The translations under genes were made by a program, and so were the position numbers. Positions 1 to 9,145 of a stretch of 64,000 bases of DNA are shown in pieces. Under the pieces are notes generated by a model, which searched no databases, was not told the origin of the DNA, and worked only from the letters and a program-made list of their open reading frames with translations. This stretch comes from JBIOHP01 sp044449065. Lineage in GTDB: Bacteria; Bacteroidota; Ignavibacteria; UBA10030; SZUA-254. Location of the stretch: assembly GCA_044449065.1 (NCBI GenBank), contig JBIOHP010000011.1:1-64000 (forward strand), read 5' to 3'. The stretch's first letter is position 1. Every line of letters starts with the position of its first letter.

Positions 1-90
1 AAACAATTGCTCGAAGTGTTTGGTGGGGGTTCAAACGAAACAAAATCAAAACTGGTCATCCTTCGCGATCAGTCAATTCCACTAAAATAA
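1..90 (+). CDS. C-terminal end of an unidentified protein (partial, left edge)
   Basis: An open frame enters from the left edge and ends with TAA at 88-90, giving about 29 residues that finish 'LVILRDQSIPLK'. It converges on the metalloprotease gene that ends at 130, a sensible gene arrangement. The tail is too short to assign to a family, and an open frame of this length can occur by chance, so it is only a possible gene end. Confidence 0.35.
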   Translation, partial: KQLLEVFGGGSNETKSKLVILRDQSIPLK

Positions 91-129
91 ATCTTTACAA
101 TGAATATTTATTCACGAAACCTACATTTT

Positions 130-891
130 TCAACAACCTGCTAGTGGTAGGCACGATGGAATGTCACAAAGATTGCAATCACTGCATTTTGTAAAATCGG
201 TATTCAGTCCCCACGGATGTTCCAGTCCCAACCAGTGTCCAACTTCATGCGCAAGAATATGGGGGTCGCCAGCTTGAACAGCTTTATAATCGATTACAAT
301 TCCATCAAGCCCATTTGATGGATCACCAGGCTCGTAATTACCACATGGGTATGCAGTACCTTAAAGATCATAGGTTCCAATTCGGCAAATCCAGATATTC
401 ATGTATTTATGATTATCCACGGCGTCGTAGCCACCAGTGGAGGCATGCATAACATCCGAATACCAGTAATTATCATTGAACTGCCAAGTCGATGTTGATG
501 TATCAGAGATTCTATTCAGATGAAAATATAAATTAGGAGTACCAGCCCATGCTGGAGATCCGGTTGGAGGAGTGCCAAAATCATAATTCAATGCATTGAT
601 TTGGTTCTGAATTTGTGTATCTGTTACATACGTTTCATTACCATACGCATCATTATAATAATGTACTCGATGAACGACAACTTCTATAGTAGGAAGTAGA
701 TTAACGCCAGCTATATCACATTCAGGGGTAGTCATGTTAGCAATAATAGCTGCTGCAACGGTATCACCTTGGGTTACACGGTATCTGAGATCATCAATTG
801 TTCCACAGATAAGTTGAGTTTGCGAGTCCGTATAGGAATGCAGTCCCAATATGAGAATACCGACGGCAAGAACAAAATAATGACATTTCAT
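130..891 (-). pseudogene. M43 (pappalysin-like) zinc metalloprotease, interrupted by an in-frame stop
   Basis: The first 176 codons (891 to 361) encode a signal peptide followed by a sequence typical of secreted M43/cytophagalysin-type metalloproteases, including 'YMNIWICRIG'. A TAA at 361-363 then ends the frame. Reading on in the same frame, with no shift, gives 'GLDGIVIDYKAV' and the complete zinc-binding motif HEVGHWLGLEH at 217-249, followed by a Cys-rich segment ending at a TGA at 130-132. The catalytic motif therefore lies behind the stop. The Met-turn and the rest of an M43 domain are also absent, so the 3' end looks truncated as well. Family assignment is firm; whether the stop is a mutation, a sequencing error or is read through cannot be told here. 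The short product as annotated would be catalytically dead. Confidence 0.8.
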
Positions 892-1108
892 TGTAATTCC
901 TTTCTAATTGTTGATTAGAGTGATTTATTCTGAATGATTTTGTATCTTAGTGAAGGCATAGAAAAGGCATATTCCATCTTTTGTAGGGTGTGACATCTCT
1001 TGAGGGTATATATAATCTAATAACATGCGACGGTCGATTAAACCTCAAGAATATGTTACACACCCTCATTGGATTGGCGAAGTAAATTTGCCTCTATTGC
1101 CGTATATA

Positions 1109-1137
1109 CCGTTCCGGCGGTTACGACGCCGGGACGG
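1109..1137 (-). terminator. Stem-loop between the lipoprotein and metalloprotease genes
   Basis: Arms at 1109-1119 and 1127-1137 pair over 11 positions with one G-T wobble around a 7-base loop. It lies about 40 bases past the end of the minus-strand lipoprotein gene, so it may end that transcript. A T-rich tract is found only on the plus-strand side. Confidence 0.35.
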
Positions 1138-1176
1138 ATTTATTTTATTGTTACGAAGAGTCTATCCTCCTTTCCT

Positions 1177-2259
1177 TTATTTGCCATGAAGAATATATGT
1201 CATTCTTCCATCGTTACTGACCATGAATGTCTCAATGTTATTTGTCCATGATCCCCAAAATATTTTTTGGGGATCCTCGATCTCTTTCAATTCTTTCCAA
1301 TCCGTACCGTTCCAGTGAAAAAGATAGCCCCCGTCTCCCACGGCAAAAATATTCTCATTGCTTGATCCCTGAGCGCGAAGAGGCAAATCGTTCCGCAATA
1401 ATTGTTTCCAGGTTGAACCATCGCGCATATAGACGCCGTACGTAGAAGAGTAAAGCTTATCAGTGCACCATAAGTTCAAGCCGAATTTCCACTCCATATG
1501 ATCAGGCGTAATCATAAATGAATCTGCAGGTATCCAAGTAGCGCCATTGTAATGGTAAAGGAAGAATTGGATTGTATCTTCGGGGGGTACAACATCGATG
1601 ATTTTCTGGCTAGTTGCATATATGTCGGATGGACCAAAACCATAAATGCTTTTTATTATGTTTGTGGTATCGAACGGATATTGAGCCCATCGCCCACCTC
1701 TATAATGAAATAAGGTACCATTATAACCGCCTGCCCAAATATCATTGGAATTAGATCCCCAAATCGTATTTAAAATTCCCCCATTGGTAATATCAGCTTT
1801 CTTCCATGAAGTTCCGTCGAAGTGTATGATTAAGCTCGAATCGAAGAAGTTTGGAGGAGGTGTTTGATTTGGAAATACATTATATCCCACGGCGTAAATA
1901 TCTCGGGAGTTTAATCCATAAATTGCCATTAGATCGAATATTCCCGTTATATAACCACCATCGGATTGTGCAAGATGGATTGGGCTCCATTTCACCCCAT
2001 CGAAATGATACATTTGACCTCTGTTTGTTGAGTTATGACCAACCACGTAAATATCATTAGTTGAACTGGCCCAGATATCTACCATGTCAGTTTGAAAACT
2101 GCCAGGATAAGATAACGTGTCAACTGTCCATGTATAATTTCTTTTGCCGGGCGTCGGTGGTTGCGGCGGCTCATTGGAGTGGTGGCAGGATAGTATCAGA
2201 AACCCAAATGCAATTGAGAGAAAAAGGATAGTAAGTAAAAAATGTATTTTACTATTCAT
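1177..2259 (-). CDS. Secreted beta-propeller lipoprotein of unknown function
   Basis: This 360-residue protein starts with a hydrophobic signal ending in 'LILSC', a lipobox-like site that predicts lipid attachment at Cys 25 or so. The rest consists of degenerate repeats of about 45 residues built around 'SSNDIYVVG', 'WGSNSNDIWAGG' and aromatic 'HFDGTSWKK' strands, as in beta-propeller proteins often labelled glucosyltransferase in Ignavibacteria/Bacteroidota genomes. No catalytic residues are recognisable, so a binding or scaffold role at the outer membrane is the cautious reading. It stands alone on the minus strand between the broken metalloprotease and the DUF5916 fragment, in an AT-rich stretch that looks like accessory DNA. 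Confidence 0.7.
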   Translation of the reverse strand: MNSKIHFLLTILFLSIAFGFLILSCHHSNEPPQPPTPGKRNYTWTVDTLSYPGSFQTDMVDIWASSTNDIYVVGHNSTNRGQMYHFDGVKWSPIHLAQSDGGYITGIFDLMAIYGLNSRDIYAVGYNVFPNQTPPPNFFDSSLIIHFDGTSWKKADITNGGILNTIWGSNSNDIWAGGYNGTLFHYRGGRWAQYPFDTTNIIKSIYGFGPSDIYATSQKIIDVVPPEDTIQFFLYHYNGATWIPADSFMITPDHMEWKFGLNLWCTDKLYSSTYGVYMRDGSTWKQLLRNDLPLRAQGSSNENIFAVGDGGYLFHWNGTDWKELKEIEDPQKIFWGSWTNNIETFMVSNDGRMTYILHGK

Positions 2260-2567
2260 GAGGTGACCTCGGATTCAATAAATAATGGGCGGGTAATGAT
2301 TTGGAAGATCCAATTAGACGAGGGAATAGAATTACGTCTCCATTAAAAAGCCCAGGAATACCATATCTCACAGCAACGCCAATTATGCCATGAATACTCC
2401 AAAATTGATATAATCACCTGAAAAATCTGTTTTAACCACTCTTTTGCAATCCTCATTTGGTTAGTGTAACCATCGTAAGAGCATGAGCTTAAAACATCAA
2501 ATCTAAGCAAGATATATACGATATTTTAAACAATAAATTTAAAAAAGTCAAGGGGAGTACCTAAAAG

Positions 2568-2762
2568 ATGAATTCTCATGGGGATGCTATTTTACGATGG
2601 GAATTTTTGCCGGGTTCAACGTTGTACTTTGTCTGGACCCATCAGCGGCAGAATTATGATAATCCCGGCGATAATACGTTCGGCAGGGATTTTTCCACGC
2701 TGCTCAATACCCACGGAGATAATGTATTTATTATCAAAATGTCCTATTGGTGGAATCCATAA
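2568..2762 (+). pseudogene. 3' remnant of a DUF5916 (CBM9-like) outer membrane protein gene
   Basis: The 64 residues contain 'LRWEFLPGSTLYFVWTHQR', then 'FGRDFSTLL' and 'DNVFIIKMSYWWNP'. This is the typical C-terminal end of DUF5916 proteins (N-terminal carbohydrate-binding family 9 domain, C-terminal barrel), which are normally 700-900 residues. Upstream sequence in all plus frames is AT-rich and full of stops, so the rest of the gene is gone. A purine-rich AGGGGAG lies a few bases before the ATG, so a short peptide could still be made. I read it as a deletion remnant rather than a functional gene. Confidence 0.65.
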
Positions 2763-2810
2763 CAGGTTTAAATTTTCACTGTAATGGATGGGATTTACAT
2801 TGCGAATCTT

Positions 2811-3350
2811 TTACCTTTCGTACATCCCGATTAAACGCACCTCGCCCAGAATTTTTCCCACCAATGCTTTTCTGAATTCTTTGAATGGAGTAGATTGCTT
2901 CAAACCTAATTTTTCAACATTCAAAGCATACAGGGTGATAAGATACGGATGAGAGCCCGAGCCGGGGGGAGGTTGAGGTCCTCCGTATCCCAATTTACCG
3001 AATGAATTATCAAGTTCTTTCGATCCTTCCGGTATATTTTTTCCGGATGCGCCTTCGGGCAATGCGGTGACTGTTTTTGGTAAATCGATCACCATCCAGT
3101 GGATCCAGTTTGAAGCGATCGGATGAACATCGATAATGGATATTGCGAACGACTTTGTTCCGGCAGGGACTCCGTACCATTTTAACGGCGGGGAAATATT
3201 TTTACCGCCGGAAACTCCGATGTTTGCATACTTTGTGGGAATGGAGGTTCCATCGCTAAAGGCGCTCGATGTGAGCGTCAATTGGCTCTTCTCTGGAGCA
3301 TTCAGTAGCGCCAGAACACAGGAAATTCCCATGATGATGATTTCATGCAT
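2811..3350 (-). CDS. YbhB/YbcL family protein (PEBP, Raf kinase inhibitor-like)
   Basis: The 179-residue product is a full-length phosphatidylethanolamine-binding-protein family member. Visible features are the 'ISPPLKWYGVP' strand, the 'HWMVIDLP' ligand-pocket segment and the 'GYGGPQPPPGSGSHPY' loop, all hallmarks of the bacterial YbhB/YbcL branch. The first 20 residues are hydrophobic, so it may be exported. A strong ribosome-binding site (AAGGAG, followed by TTACC and ATG) fixes the start. Bacterial homologues have no agreed biochemical role; binding of a small anionic ligand is the family expectation. It lies just downstream of the STAS gene on the same strand (26 bases apart) and may share its transcript. 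Confidence 0.88.
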   Translation of the reverse strand: MHEIIIMGISCVLALLNAPEKSQLTLTSSAFSDGTSIPTKYANIGVSGGKNISPPLKWYGVPAGTKSFAISIIDVHPIASNWIHWMVIDLPKTVTALPEGASGKNIPEGSKELDNSFGKLGYGGPQPPPGSGSHPYLITLYALNVEKLGLKQSTPFKEFRKALVGKILGEVRLIGMYER

Positions 3351-3376
3351 GGTAACTCCTTTTTTATGTAATGTTA

Positions 3377-3727
3377 TTAAGTGTTTTTCGAATTGTAGCT
3401 TGCAACCGCCCGGTCAACGGTTTCGTACGTATCAAACACTTTCACTAATTTCGTGATGACGAAGAGATTCTCAACGCGTTCTCCCAACCGTGCGAGCCGG
3501 AGATCTCCCCCCGCGTTTCGCATGGTCGTGAGTGTGGCAATGAGCGTCCCCAGTCCGGTACTATTGATATAATCAATTCCGCTTAAATCCATGACCGCGC
3601 GTTTCATATTATCAGCCACAAGGCTGTGTATTTTGTCTTTAAGCTTTCCGGTATCTGCCTCGCTTACAAGATCGCCATGCAACGTCAGTACGGCGATGTT
3701 ATCGGTGATTTTTTCCTTAATGGTCAT
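3377..3727 (-). CDS. STAS-domain anti-sigma factor antagonist-type protein
   Basis: This 116-residue protein is a single STAS domain. The conserved loop 'DLSGIDYINSTGLGTLI' places the usual phosphorylatable serine at residue 56. In SpoIIAA/RsbV-type antagonists, phosphorylation of this Ser by a partner switch kinase controls binding to the kinase or another target. No cognate HPK/GHKL kinase or sigma factor is seen nearby; neighbours are a PEBP gene downstream and threonine synthase upstream. It could equally be a STAS scaffold in a different signalling pathway. The start at 3727 gives a normal domain length. Confidence 0.88.
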   Translation of the reverse strand: MTIKEKITDNIAVLTLHGDLVSEADTGKLKDKIHSLVADNMKRAVMDLSGIDYINSTGLGTLIATLTTMRNAGGDLRLARLGERVENLFVITKLVKVFDTYETVDRAVASYNSKNT

Positions 3728-3806
3728 GCAAGTTTTCCCTGATGTTGAATAGAGTTAGCAAAATTGATTATCTATGCATGAATCTTACAAAACTCTTCAT
3801 TAAAAA

Positions 3807-4994
3807 TCAACTTTTTTGAAGGATCTTTAATACTTCTATATATTTATATGGCGATCCTGTATTAAATAGCAAAACGCTATCATTGTGGCTGAGAAAACCC
3901 GATTTTTTGAGTTTTTCAGCGCCCGCTGCTGTCGCTGCGCCTTCGGGACAAAGTAGCAATCCTTCTATGTTGCCAACTCTCTTCATAGAGTGAAGTATTT
4001 CTTCATCGCTGACCGCAATGGCTGTGCCATGGCTTTCATATAATATGTCGAGAATGAGGTCGTCGGCAAAAGCTTTGGGTACGCGTAATCCCGAAGCAGT
4101 GGTTTGTGCGTTGTTCCAAAATTCTGAAATCGATTTTTTCTCGTTAAATGCTTTAACAATCGGAGCGCATCCTGCCGCCTGTACAGAAACCATCTTCGGT
4201 TTTTTGGATAATATCCAGCCCATTTCTTCCATCTCACGGAATGCTTTCCACATTCCGATTAAGCCGGTTCCGCCTCCGGTAGGATAGATGATAACATCCG
4301 GCACTTCCCATTTGAATTGCTCCGCCAGTTCATATCCCATTGTTTTCTTTCCTTCCAGCCGGTACGGTTCCTTCATGGTCGACATATCGAACCAGTTTGT
4401 TCCCGAGCGCATCTCCTGCATTTTTTTTCCGGCGTCGCTTATCACTCCATCAACAAGCGTTACCGATGCTCCGTAGATAGAGCATTCGGCGATATTTGCC
4501 GCGGGAGTATCTCTTGGGACAAATATGTGGGCTTGCATTTTCGCTTTTGCGGCATAGGCGGCAAGAGCTCCTCCGGCATTTCCCGCCGACGGCATCGATG
4601 CTGCCGTGATGCCCAATTCTTTCGCTTTCGATACGGCGAGGCATAAACCACGGGCTTTAAACGATCCGGTCGGATTATTTGCTTCTTCTTTGATAAACAA
4701 ATGTTTGATTCCTAACTCATTCGCAAGAAATGGGGTCTCATAAATTGGCGTCCATCCTTCACCGAGCGATACGATATTCGCATCATCGAGGATCGGCAGA
4801 AGTTCACGGTATCTCCACAAGGTGTGGGGGCGATGCGCCAATTCTGTTGGCGATAACATTTTCTTCGCTCGTACGAGATCATACTCTGCTATCAGTACTC
4901 TTCCGCACTTTGGACAAATTGTATGAATTTCCTTGTTGGAATATTCCTGGTTGCATTTGCTGCAGCGTATATGCGTGAAAAATGATTTAGTCAC
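3807..4994 (-). CDS. thrC: Threonine synthase
   Basis: This PLP enzyme converts O-phospho-homoserine to threonine. The 395-residue protein carries an N-terminal zinc-ribbon (Cys 11, 14, 27, 30), as in the archaeal/plant-like class, then the PLP fold. The PLP lysine is in 'NPTGSFKARG' (Lys 113), with a substrate-binding 'SAGNAGGALAAYAAKA' helix and the glycine-rich 'YPTGGGTGLIGMWKAF' phosphate loop. Length and motif order are complete. It stands alone here, without homoserine kinase or dehydrogenase, and its start lies over 400 bases from the divergent chaperone gene. Related PLP lyases such as cysteine or diaminopropionate enzymes are less likely given the zinc ribbon. Confidence 0.93.
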   Translation of the reverse strand: MTKSFFTHIRCSKCNQEYSNKEIHTICPKCGRVLIAEYDLVRAKKMLSPTELAHRPHTLWRYRELLPILDDANIVSLGEGWTPIYETPFLANELGIKHLFIKEEANNPTGSFKARGLCLAVSKAKELGITAASMPSAGNAGGALAAYAAKAKMQAHIFVPRDTPAANIAECSIYGASVTLVDGVISDAGKKMQEMRSGTNWFDMSTMKEPYRLEGKKTMGYELAEQFKWEVPDVIIYPTGGGTGLIGMWKAFREMEEMGWILSKKPKMVSVQAAGCAPIVKAFNEKKSISEFWNNAQTTASGLRVPKAFADDLILDILYESHGTAIAVSDEEILHSMKRVGNIEGLLLCPEGAATAAGAEKLKKSGFLSHNDSVLLFNTGSPYKYIEVLKILQKS

Positions 4995-5163
4995 TTTAAT
5001 TCCTCAGATTGGTAGTATAGTTCAACAGTGAATTATTCAATATAATTCTACACGCTAAGAAAAGCAACGAGATATCATTCCAAGTCCAATATGGATGGGG
5101 GTAGCATTTTCCCCGTATCTCCGGATATTAAATTCTCTTAATATTTTATCGGGAGAAAGAAAA

Positions 5164-5217
5164 ATGAAACTATTTGCGATATCCATTCGTTTTTATTTTG
5201 CGTATGCATCCAATTGA
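5164..5217 (+). other. Possible 17-residue leader peptide ORF
   Basis: ATG at 5164 follows a GGGAGAAAG purine run and encodes a 17-residue hydrophobic and aromatic peptide (MKLFAISIRFYFAYASN) ending in TGA at 5217. A perfect stem-loop terminator lies 28 bases downstream. The order of leader, terminator and then the chaperone gene recalls an attenuator, but no alternative antiterminator pairing was found. It could also be the truncated signal-peptide start of a lost gene. Confidence 0.25.
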
Positions 5218-5245
5218 TTGATGGATTAGTGGATTAAGATTAGTT

Positions 5246-5283
5246 AGACCGTTCCATGCAGAGAATGTGGAACGGTCTTTTTA
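5246..5283 (+). terminator. Rho-independent terminator
   Basis: A perfect 11-bp stem (AGACCGTTCCA at 5246-5256 with TGGAACGGTCT at 5268-5278) closes an 11-base loop and runs into a T tract. The orientation ends transcription from the left on the plus strand, although the only plus-strand candidate before it is a 17-codon ORF. It would insulate the chaperone gene at 5429. Confidence 0.8.
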
Positions 5284-5428
5284 TTTCTTCGAATTCTGGT
5301 TGTATTTATAAGATTTGACCGTTTTACGCGACTTCATACCCTCAATTTCGTTGCTTCTCTCCCTAAATTCTTGTATATTTAAAATCTAACTTTATTTTTC
5401 TAGCTATTTCACAAGGAAATGAGATAAA

Positions 5429-7540
5429 ATGCCTTTAATGACAAAAATACGAGAAAGCTTATCCACGGTTTTCGCTGTATTTGCCGGAGTTTTTGTCGTG
5501 TACATCGTACTCGATTGGGGAATGGATATCACGGGACGTAAAAGCAGAGCCGCCGGAGCCGGAGGCACGGTTCAGGAAATTGGCACAATCGATGGCGAAA
5601 ATATCAGTTTTAAGGATTTTTCTGATTTAGTCCGTCAGGCATCGGACAACCAGAAGAAACAGTCCGGCACTGAACCCGATGAAAACCAACTGCGAGCAAT
5701 TCGCGACCAGGTGTGGAATCAACTCGTGGATGATAAAATTTATGCCAAAGAGGCGGCGCGGCTTGGCATTAAAGTAACAGATCAAGAAATAATCGATTGG
5801 GTCAAAGGCGATAACCCGCCCGATTTCCTTCGACAGCAGTACACCGATTCTACCGGCTCGTTCAATCGTCAACGGTACGAAGCTGATATTAGCAATCCGA
5901 AGAATCGTACCATCATGATAACGATTGAGGATTATTTGCGGAAACAGCGGACCCGGGAGAAACTTCAAAGTCTTGTCTTATCTACGATCAGGGTATCGGA
6001 TGGAGAGGTTCTCCAGAAATTTAAAGATCAAAATATTCGGTACGACGGCGATTATGTCTACCTCGATGCGAACACCATGGTAAAGGATGATGAAATAAAA
6101 ATTACCGATGACGATCTTCGGAAGTACTATAACGATCATACCGCTGAATACAAGATTGATCCCACGCGCAAACTGAAATACGTGATGTTCAACGAGGCGG
6201 CGTCCAGGAACGACACGGATGACACGAAAAATGAATTGAACGATATCTTGAAACGGGCAAACGCGGGCTCAGATTTTAAAGAGCTTGCAAAAACATATTC
6301 AGAAGTTCCGCCTTCAGACGCCTTTATAAATCATGGGGAATTGACGGGTGACAAAGGGACGGCGGTTTTCGACGGAAAAGCCGGAAATCTCATCGGACCG
6401 ATCAATGATCCGGATGGTTATCACCTCATCAAGATCGATTCATTCAAAACCGGCAAGGATGATTTCGTCAGGGCAAGCCATATTCTCATTTCCATCGAAA
6501 ATAATGACAGCGTTAAAGCCCTTAAGGAAGCGAACGACATAGTAAAACAATTAAAAAGCGGCGCTGATTTTGCTGCACTCGCGGCTCAGAAATCTAAAGA
6601 CCCCGGATCGGCTGCAAAGGGCGGAGATCTCGGTTGGTTCGGAAAAGGCAGAATGGTCAAGCCCTTTGAAGATGCTGCGTTCAAATCAAAAATCGGTCAG
6701 GTCGCAGGTCCCGTTAAATCGCAATTTGGTTATCACATTCTCAAAGTTACGGGCAGGGATAATCGCCTGGTGCGGATTATCGATTTAAAAATGTCGGTTC
6801 ATCCAAGCGCTCAAACCAAAGATGCGTTAGCTCAGCAAGCCCAGGATTTTGCCTATCTTGCCAAACAAAACGATTTTACCAAGACAGCGGAGGAGTACAA
6901 ATATAGCGTTCTGGAAACTCCGGCATTTCAAAAGAATGCTTTCATCAGCGGCATTGGCATGAACTCAACGCTGAATAAATTTGCCTTTAGTGAAAAGGTC
7001 GGAAAAGTCGGCGACGCAGTACCTCTTCAAAGCGGTTATGTGGTCGCAGTGGTGTCGGATGTCAATGATACTCGCCTAAAACCGTTTGATGAGGTGAAAT
7101 CAACCATCAGCGACGCCCTGAAACTTGAGAAAAAGATCGAGAAACTCAAACCGGTCGTAGAGCAGTTGCGGCAATCATTATCTCCATCCGATTCTCTGGG
7201 GAAACTCACTCTGCAAAAACCGAATATCACGGTGCAGCGGCTGGCGTCGTTTACCGCGAGTAGTTTCTTGCCTGCGGCGGGTAAAGATTTGGGATTTTTT
7301 GGAGGAATTGAACAGTTGAAACCTGGAGAATTATCGCCGCCGATTAAAGGTTCCCGTGGTTATTTCATAGCTAAATTACAAAATAAGTCCACATTTGATT
7401 CAACGGCATTCAATGCCCAAAAAGATGTTCTTCGCAGCCAGTTAATGTCTGAACGGAAAAACAGAATCCTTGCCGCATGGAGCGAATCGTTAAAAAAAGC
7501 CGCCGATATTGTGGATAACAGAGACCAGTATTTCAGGTAG
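5429..7540 (+). CDS. PpiD/SurA-like peptidyl-prolyl cis-trans isomerase
   Basis: This 703-residue periplasmic chaperone probably assists folding of exported and outer membrane proteins. Residues about 11-29 form one N-terminal transmembrane anchor, followed by a SurA_N-like helical domain (to about 200). A clear parvulin domain lies at about 346-445, with 'RASHILI', 'GGDLGWFGKGRMVKPFEDA' and 'FGYHILKV'. A degenerate parvulin-like segment lies just before it (about 240-340), and a third partial copy near the C-terminus contains 'LGFFGGIEQLKPGELSPPI'. The layout is closest to PpiD. AAGGAAATGAG before the ATG supports the start. The abundance of exported proteins in this window fits such a chaperone. 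Confidence 0.9.
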   Translation: MPLMTKIRESLSTVFAVFAGVFVVYIVLDWGMDITGRKSRAAGAGGTVQEIGTIDGENISFKDFSDLVRQASDNQKKQSGTEPDENQLRAIRDQVWNQLVDDKIYAKEAARLGIKVTDQEIIDWVKGDNPPDFLRQQYTDSTGSFNRQRYEADISNPKNRTIMITIEDYLRKQRTREKLQSLVLSTIRVSDGEVLQKFKDQNIRYDGDYVYLDANTMVKDDEIKITDDDLRKYYNDHTAEYKIDPTRKLKYVMFNEAASRNDTDDTKNELNDILKRANAGSDFKELAKTYSEVPPSDAFINHGELTGDKGTAVFDGKAGNLIGPINDPDGYHLIKIDSFKTGKDDFVRASHILISIENNDSVKALKEANDIVKQLKSGADFAALAAQKSKDPGSAAKGGDLGWFGKGRMVKPFEDAAFKSKIGQVAGPVKSQFGYHILKVTGRDNRLVRIIDLKMSVHPSAQTKDALAQQAQDFAYLAKQNDFTKTAEEYKYSVLETPAFQKNAFISGIGMNSTLNKFAFSEKVGKVGDAVPLQSGYVVAVVSDVNDTRLKPFDEVKSTISDALKLEKKIEKLKPVVEQLRQSLSPSDSLGKLTLQKPNITVQRLASFTASSFLPAAGKDLGFFGGIEQLKPGELSPPIKGSRGYFIAKLQNKSTFDSTAFNAQKDVLRSQLMSERKNRILAAWSESLKKAADIVDNRDQYFR

Positions 7541-7718
7541 GAACTTATTTGTTTCATCTGCTGTATTGCATATTGGGCAGATGATTGATTGTTGGAAATT
7601 ATTTTTGATTTAAGCGGAGGATGTGCCGCTTGAATCGCCGGGTAAATCCTCTATAGATATCTACGTAAGTTCACACAATGAATTTGCAATTTGTTATAGT
7701 TGATCCAAGAGGGAATGA

Positions 7719-8423
7719 ATGCGGCGGCTTGGCATTCTTATAGTTCTCGCCTCAGCGCTTTCTACCTTTCGCGTTCTATCGCAAGAACGCCTCTACTCAA
7801 TCTCATTCTACGGTTCGTATACCACTTCGTCGAAACTTTACTATTCCCCTGATGATCCGAATGATATTGTACGAGCGCAGAATATTCCCATAGATCAAAT
7901 TTTTGGAATCGGGTTCGATGTGCGCCGGTCCTTTGGGGAATCGGGAGTACAAATTGGTCTGAGTGTTGAACGGCTCTATAAGACTCAAATTGAATACCTG
8001 CCGGTCGATCCTTCGGGTTATACTCCCATCACCGATGGCTACTTAGTGTTTCCAGTGGAGTTTACGGGCTATTTTACCATTCCGTTTAGTAATGAAACCG
8101 TTCAAATGTATATGGGAGGTGGCGGTGGCGCCTATTTCGGTGAACGGCAATATGTAGAGGGAGGAACTTCTGCCCGAGTGATTGATAAAACGACAAATTT
8201 TGGAATTCATGTGCTTACCGGGTTGCAATTCAATTTTCAATCCTCCCTGGCAGTTCGATGCGAAGTGAAATTTCGGGACGTGCAATTTAAATCGACAAAC
8301 GCTTTCACCACCCCCATTACGTATGATAATGGGAATTTCATTCCGCTCAGCACGCAACCATTTGATTCACGAATCAGCATCGATGGTATAGTGATGATGA
8401 TCGGTCTGGCATATAGGTTCTAA
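7719..8423 (+). CDS. Outer membrane beta-barrel protein
   Basis: The 234-residue product has a signal peptide (cleavage near 'RVLSQ', residue 22). It is then dominated by alternating polar/aromatic strands such as 'YSISFYGSY', 'FGIGFDVRRSF', 'VQIGLSVERLY' and 'FTGYFTIPF', and ends in 'MMIGLAYRF', a terminal aromatic typical of barrel proteins. Size and pattern fit an 8-stranded OmpA/OmpW-type barrel with unknown cargo. It is 178 bases downstream of the PpiD-like gene and 67 bases ahead of shikimate kinase on the same strand. Its function cannot be deduced further. Confidence 0.72.
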   Translation: MRRLGILIVLASALSTFRVLSQERLYSISFYGSYTTSSKLYYSPDDPNDIVRAQNIPIDQIFGIGFDVRRSFGESGVQIGLSVERLYKTQIEYLPVDPSGYTPITDGYLVFPVEFTGYFTIPFSNETVQMYMGGGGGAYFGERQYVEGGTSARVIDKTTNFGIHVLTGLQFNFQSSLAVRCEVKFRDVQFKSTNAFTTPITYDNGNFIPLSTQPFDSRISIDGIVMMIGLAYRF

Positions 8424-8490
8424 TCGTTCCGGTTTTTTCTATACTATCCTTCTCGTATTCCTTATCTGTTTTCAGGACAAATAAAACCTC

Positions 8491-9039
8491 ATGCACAAGC
8501 ATAAACATCGGTTAATTTATCTCACGGGTTTTATGGCAAGCGGCAAGAGCACAATTGGGCCGATTTTAGCGAATTGCCTCGGGTTTAATCATATCGATCT
8601 CGACGCCGAATTAGTAAAGATCTCCGGTAAAACCATTCGGGCTTATTTTATCGAAAATGGCGAAACTGCTTTTCGGGAACTCGAATTTAAGAAACTTAAA
8701 GAAATTAGCGCATGGGATGGTTATGTTGTGTCCCTCGGAGGCGGAACAATACTATGGGGAGAGAATATTCAATTAATTAAATCGACCGGTTTTCTTATTT
8801 ATTTGAAATCAAATCCGCAGCAGTTATTCAGGCGCTTGAGGCATAAAAATGATCGTCCGACTTTGCAAACGGCATCCGGAGAAAGTTTATCCGATGAAGA
8901 ATTATTATCCAGGATAGAGACCTTGCTAGATAAACGCGAATCGTGCTATGCACAAGCAGATCTCGTGGTTCCAACCGACCTTAAACCGGTGGGACGAACG
9001 GTGGATCAGATTGTGAAGATGTTGAAAAATGTCTTGTGA
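8491..9039 (+). CDS. aroK: Shikimate kinase
   Basis: It phosphorylates shikimate with ATP in the chorismate pathway. The 182-residue protein shows the Walker A motif 'GFMASGKST' (13-21), the shikimate-binding 'DLDAELV' segment (Asp 36/38), 'FIENGETAFRELE' with its substrate-binding Arg, and the 'SLGGGTI' loop. The lid region contains 'RLRHKNDRP'. Length is normal for monofunctional AroK/AroL. No other aro genes are adjacent. The terminator at 9383-9423, some 340 bases on, could end this transcript. Confidence 0.93.
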   Translation: MHKHKHRLIYLTGFMASGKSTIGPILANCLGFNHIDLDAELVKISGKTIRAYFIENGETAFRELEFKKLKEISAWDGYVVSLGGGTILWGENIQLIKSTGFLIYLKSNPQQLFRRLRHKNDRPTLQTASGESLSDEELLSRIETLLDKRESCYAQADLVVPTDLKPVGRTVDQIVKMLKNVL

Positions 9040-9145
9040 CACTAAACAGATCTGGTGAAAAGTCATCGCGGAACTTTGTGCCACCGGTAAACATCGTGGA
9101 TACCCTTTAAGAGAACTTCGGTGTTACTCATCGCCGTCGGTTTCG

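Noticed and set aside
1069..1251. 60-residue plus-strand frame between the first two genes
   Set aside because: It runs over a stem-loop and the end of the lipoprotein gene and has no family likeness.
2274..2434. Minus-strand frame of about 50 codons upstream of the lipoprotein
   Set aside because: No start codon and no known similarity; too short to support.
7612..7631. Hairpin after the PpiD-like gene as a terminator
   Set aside because: Only a 6-bp stem (AAGCGG/CCGCTT) and no T run.
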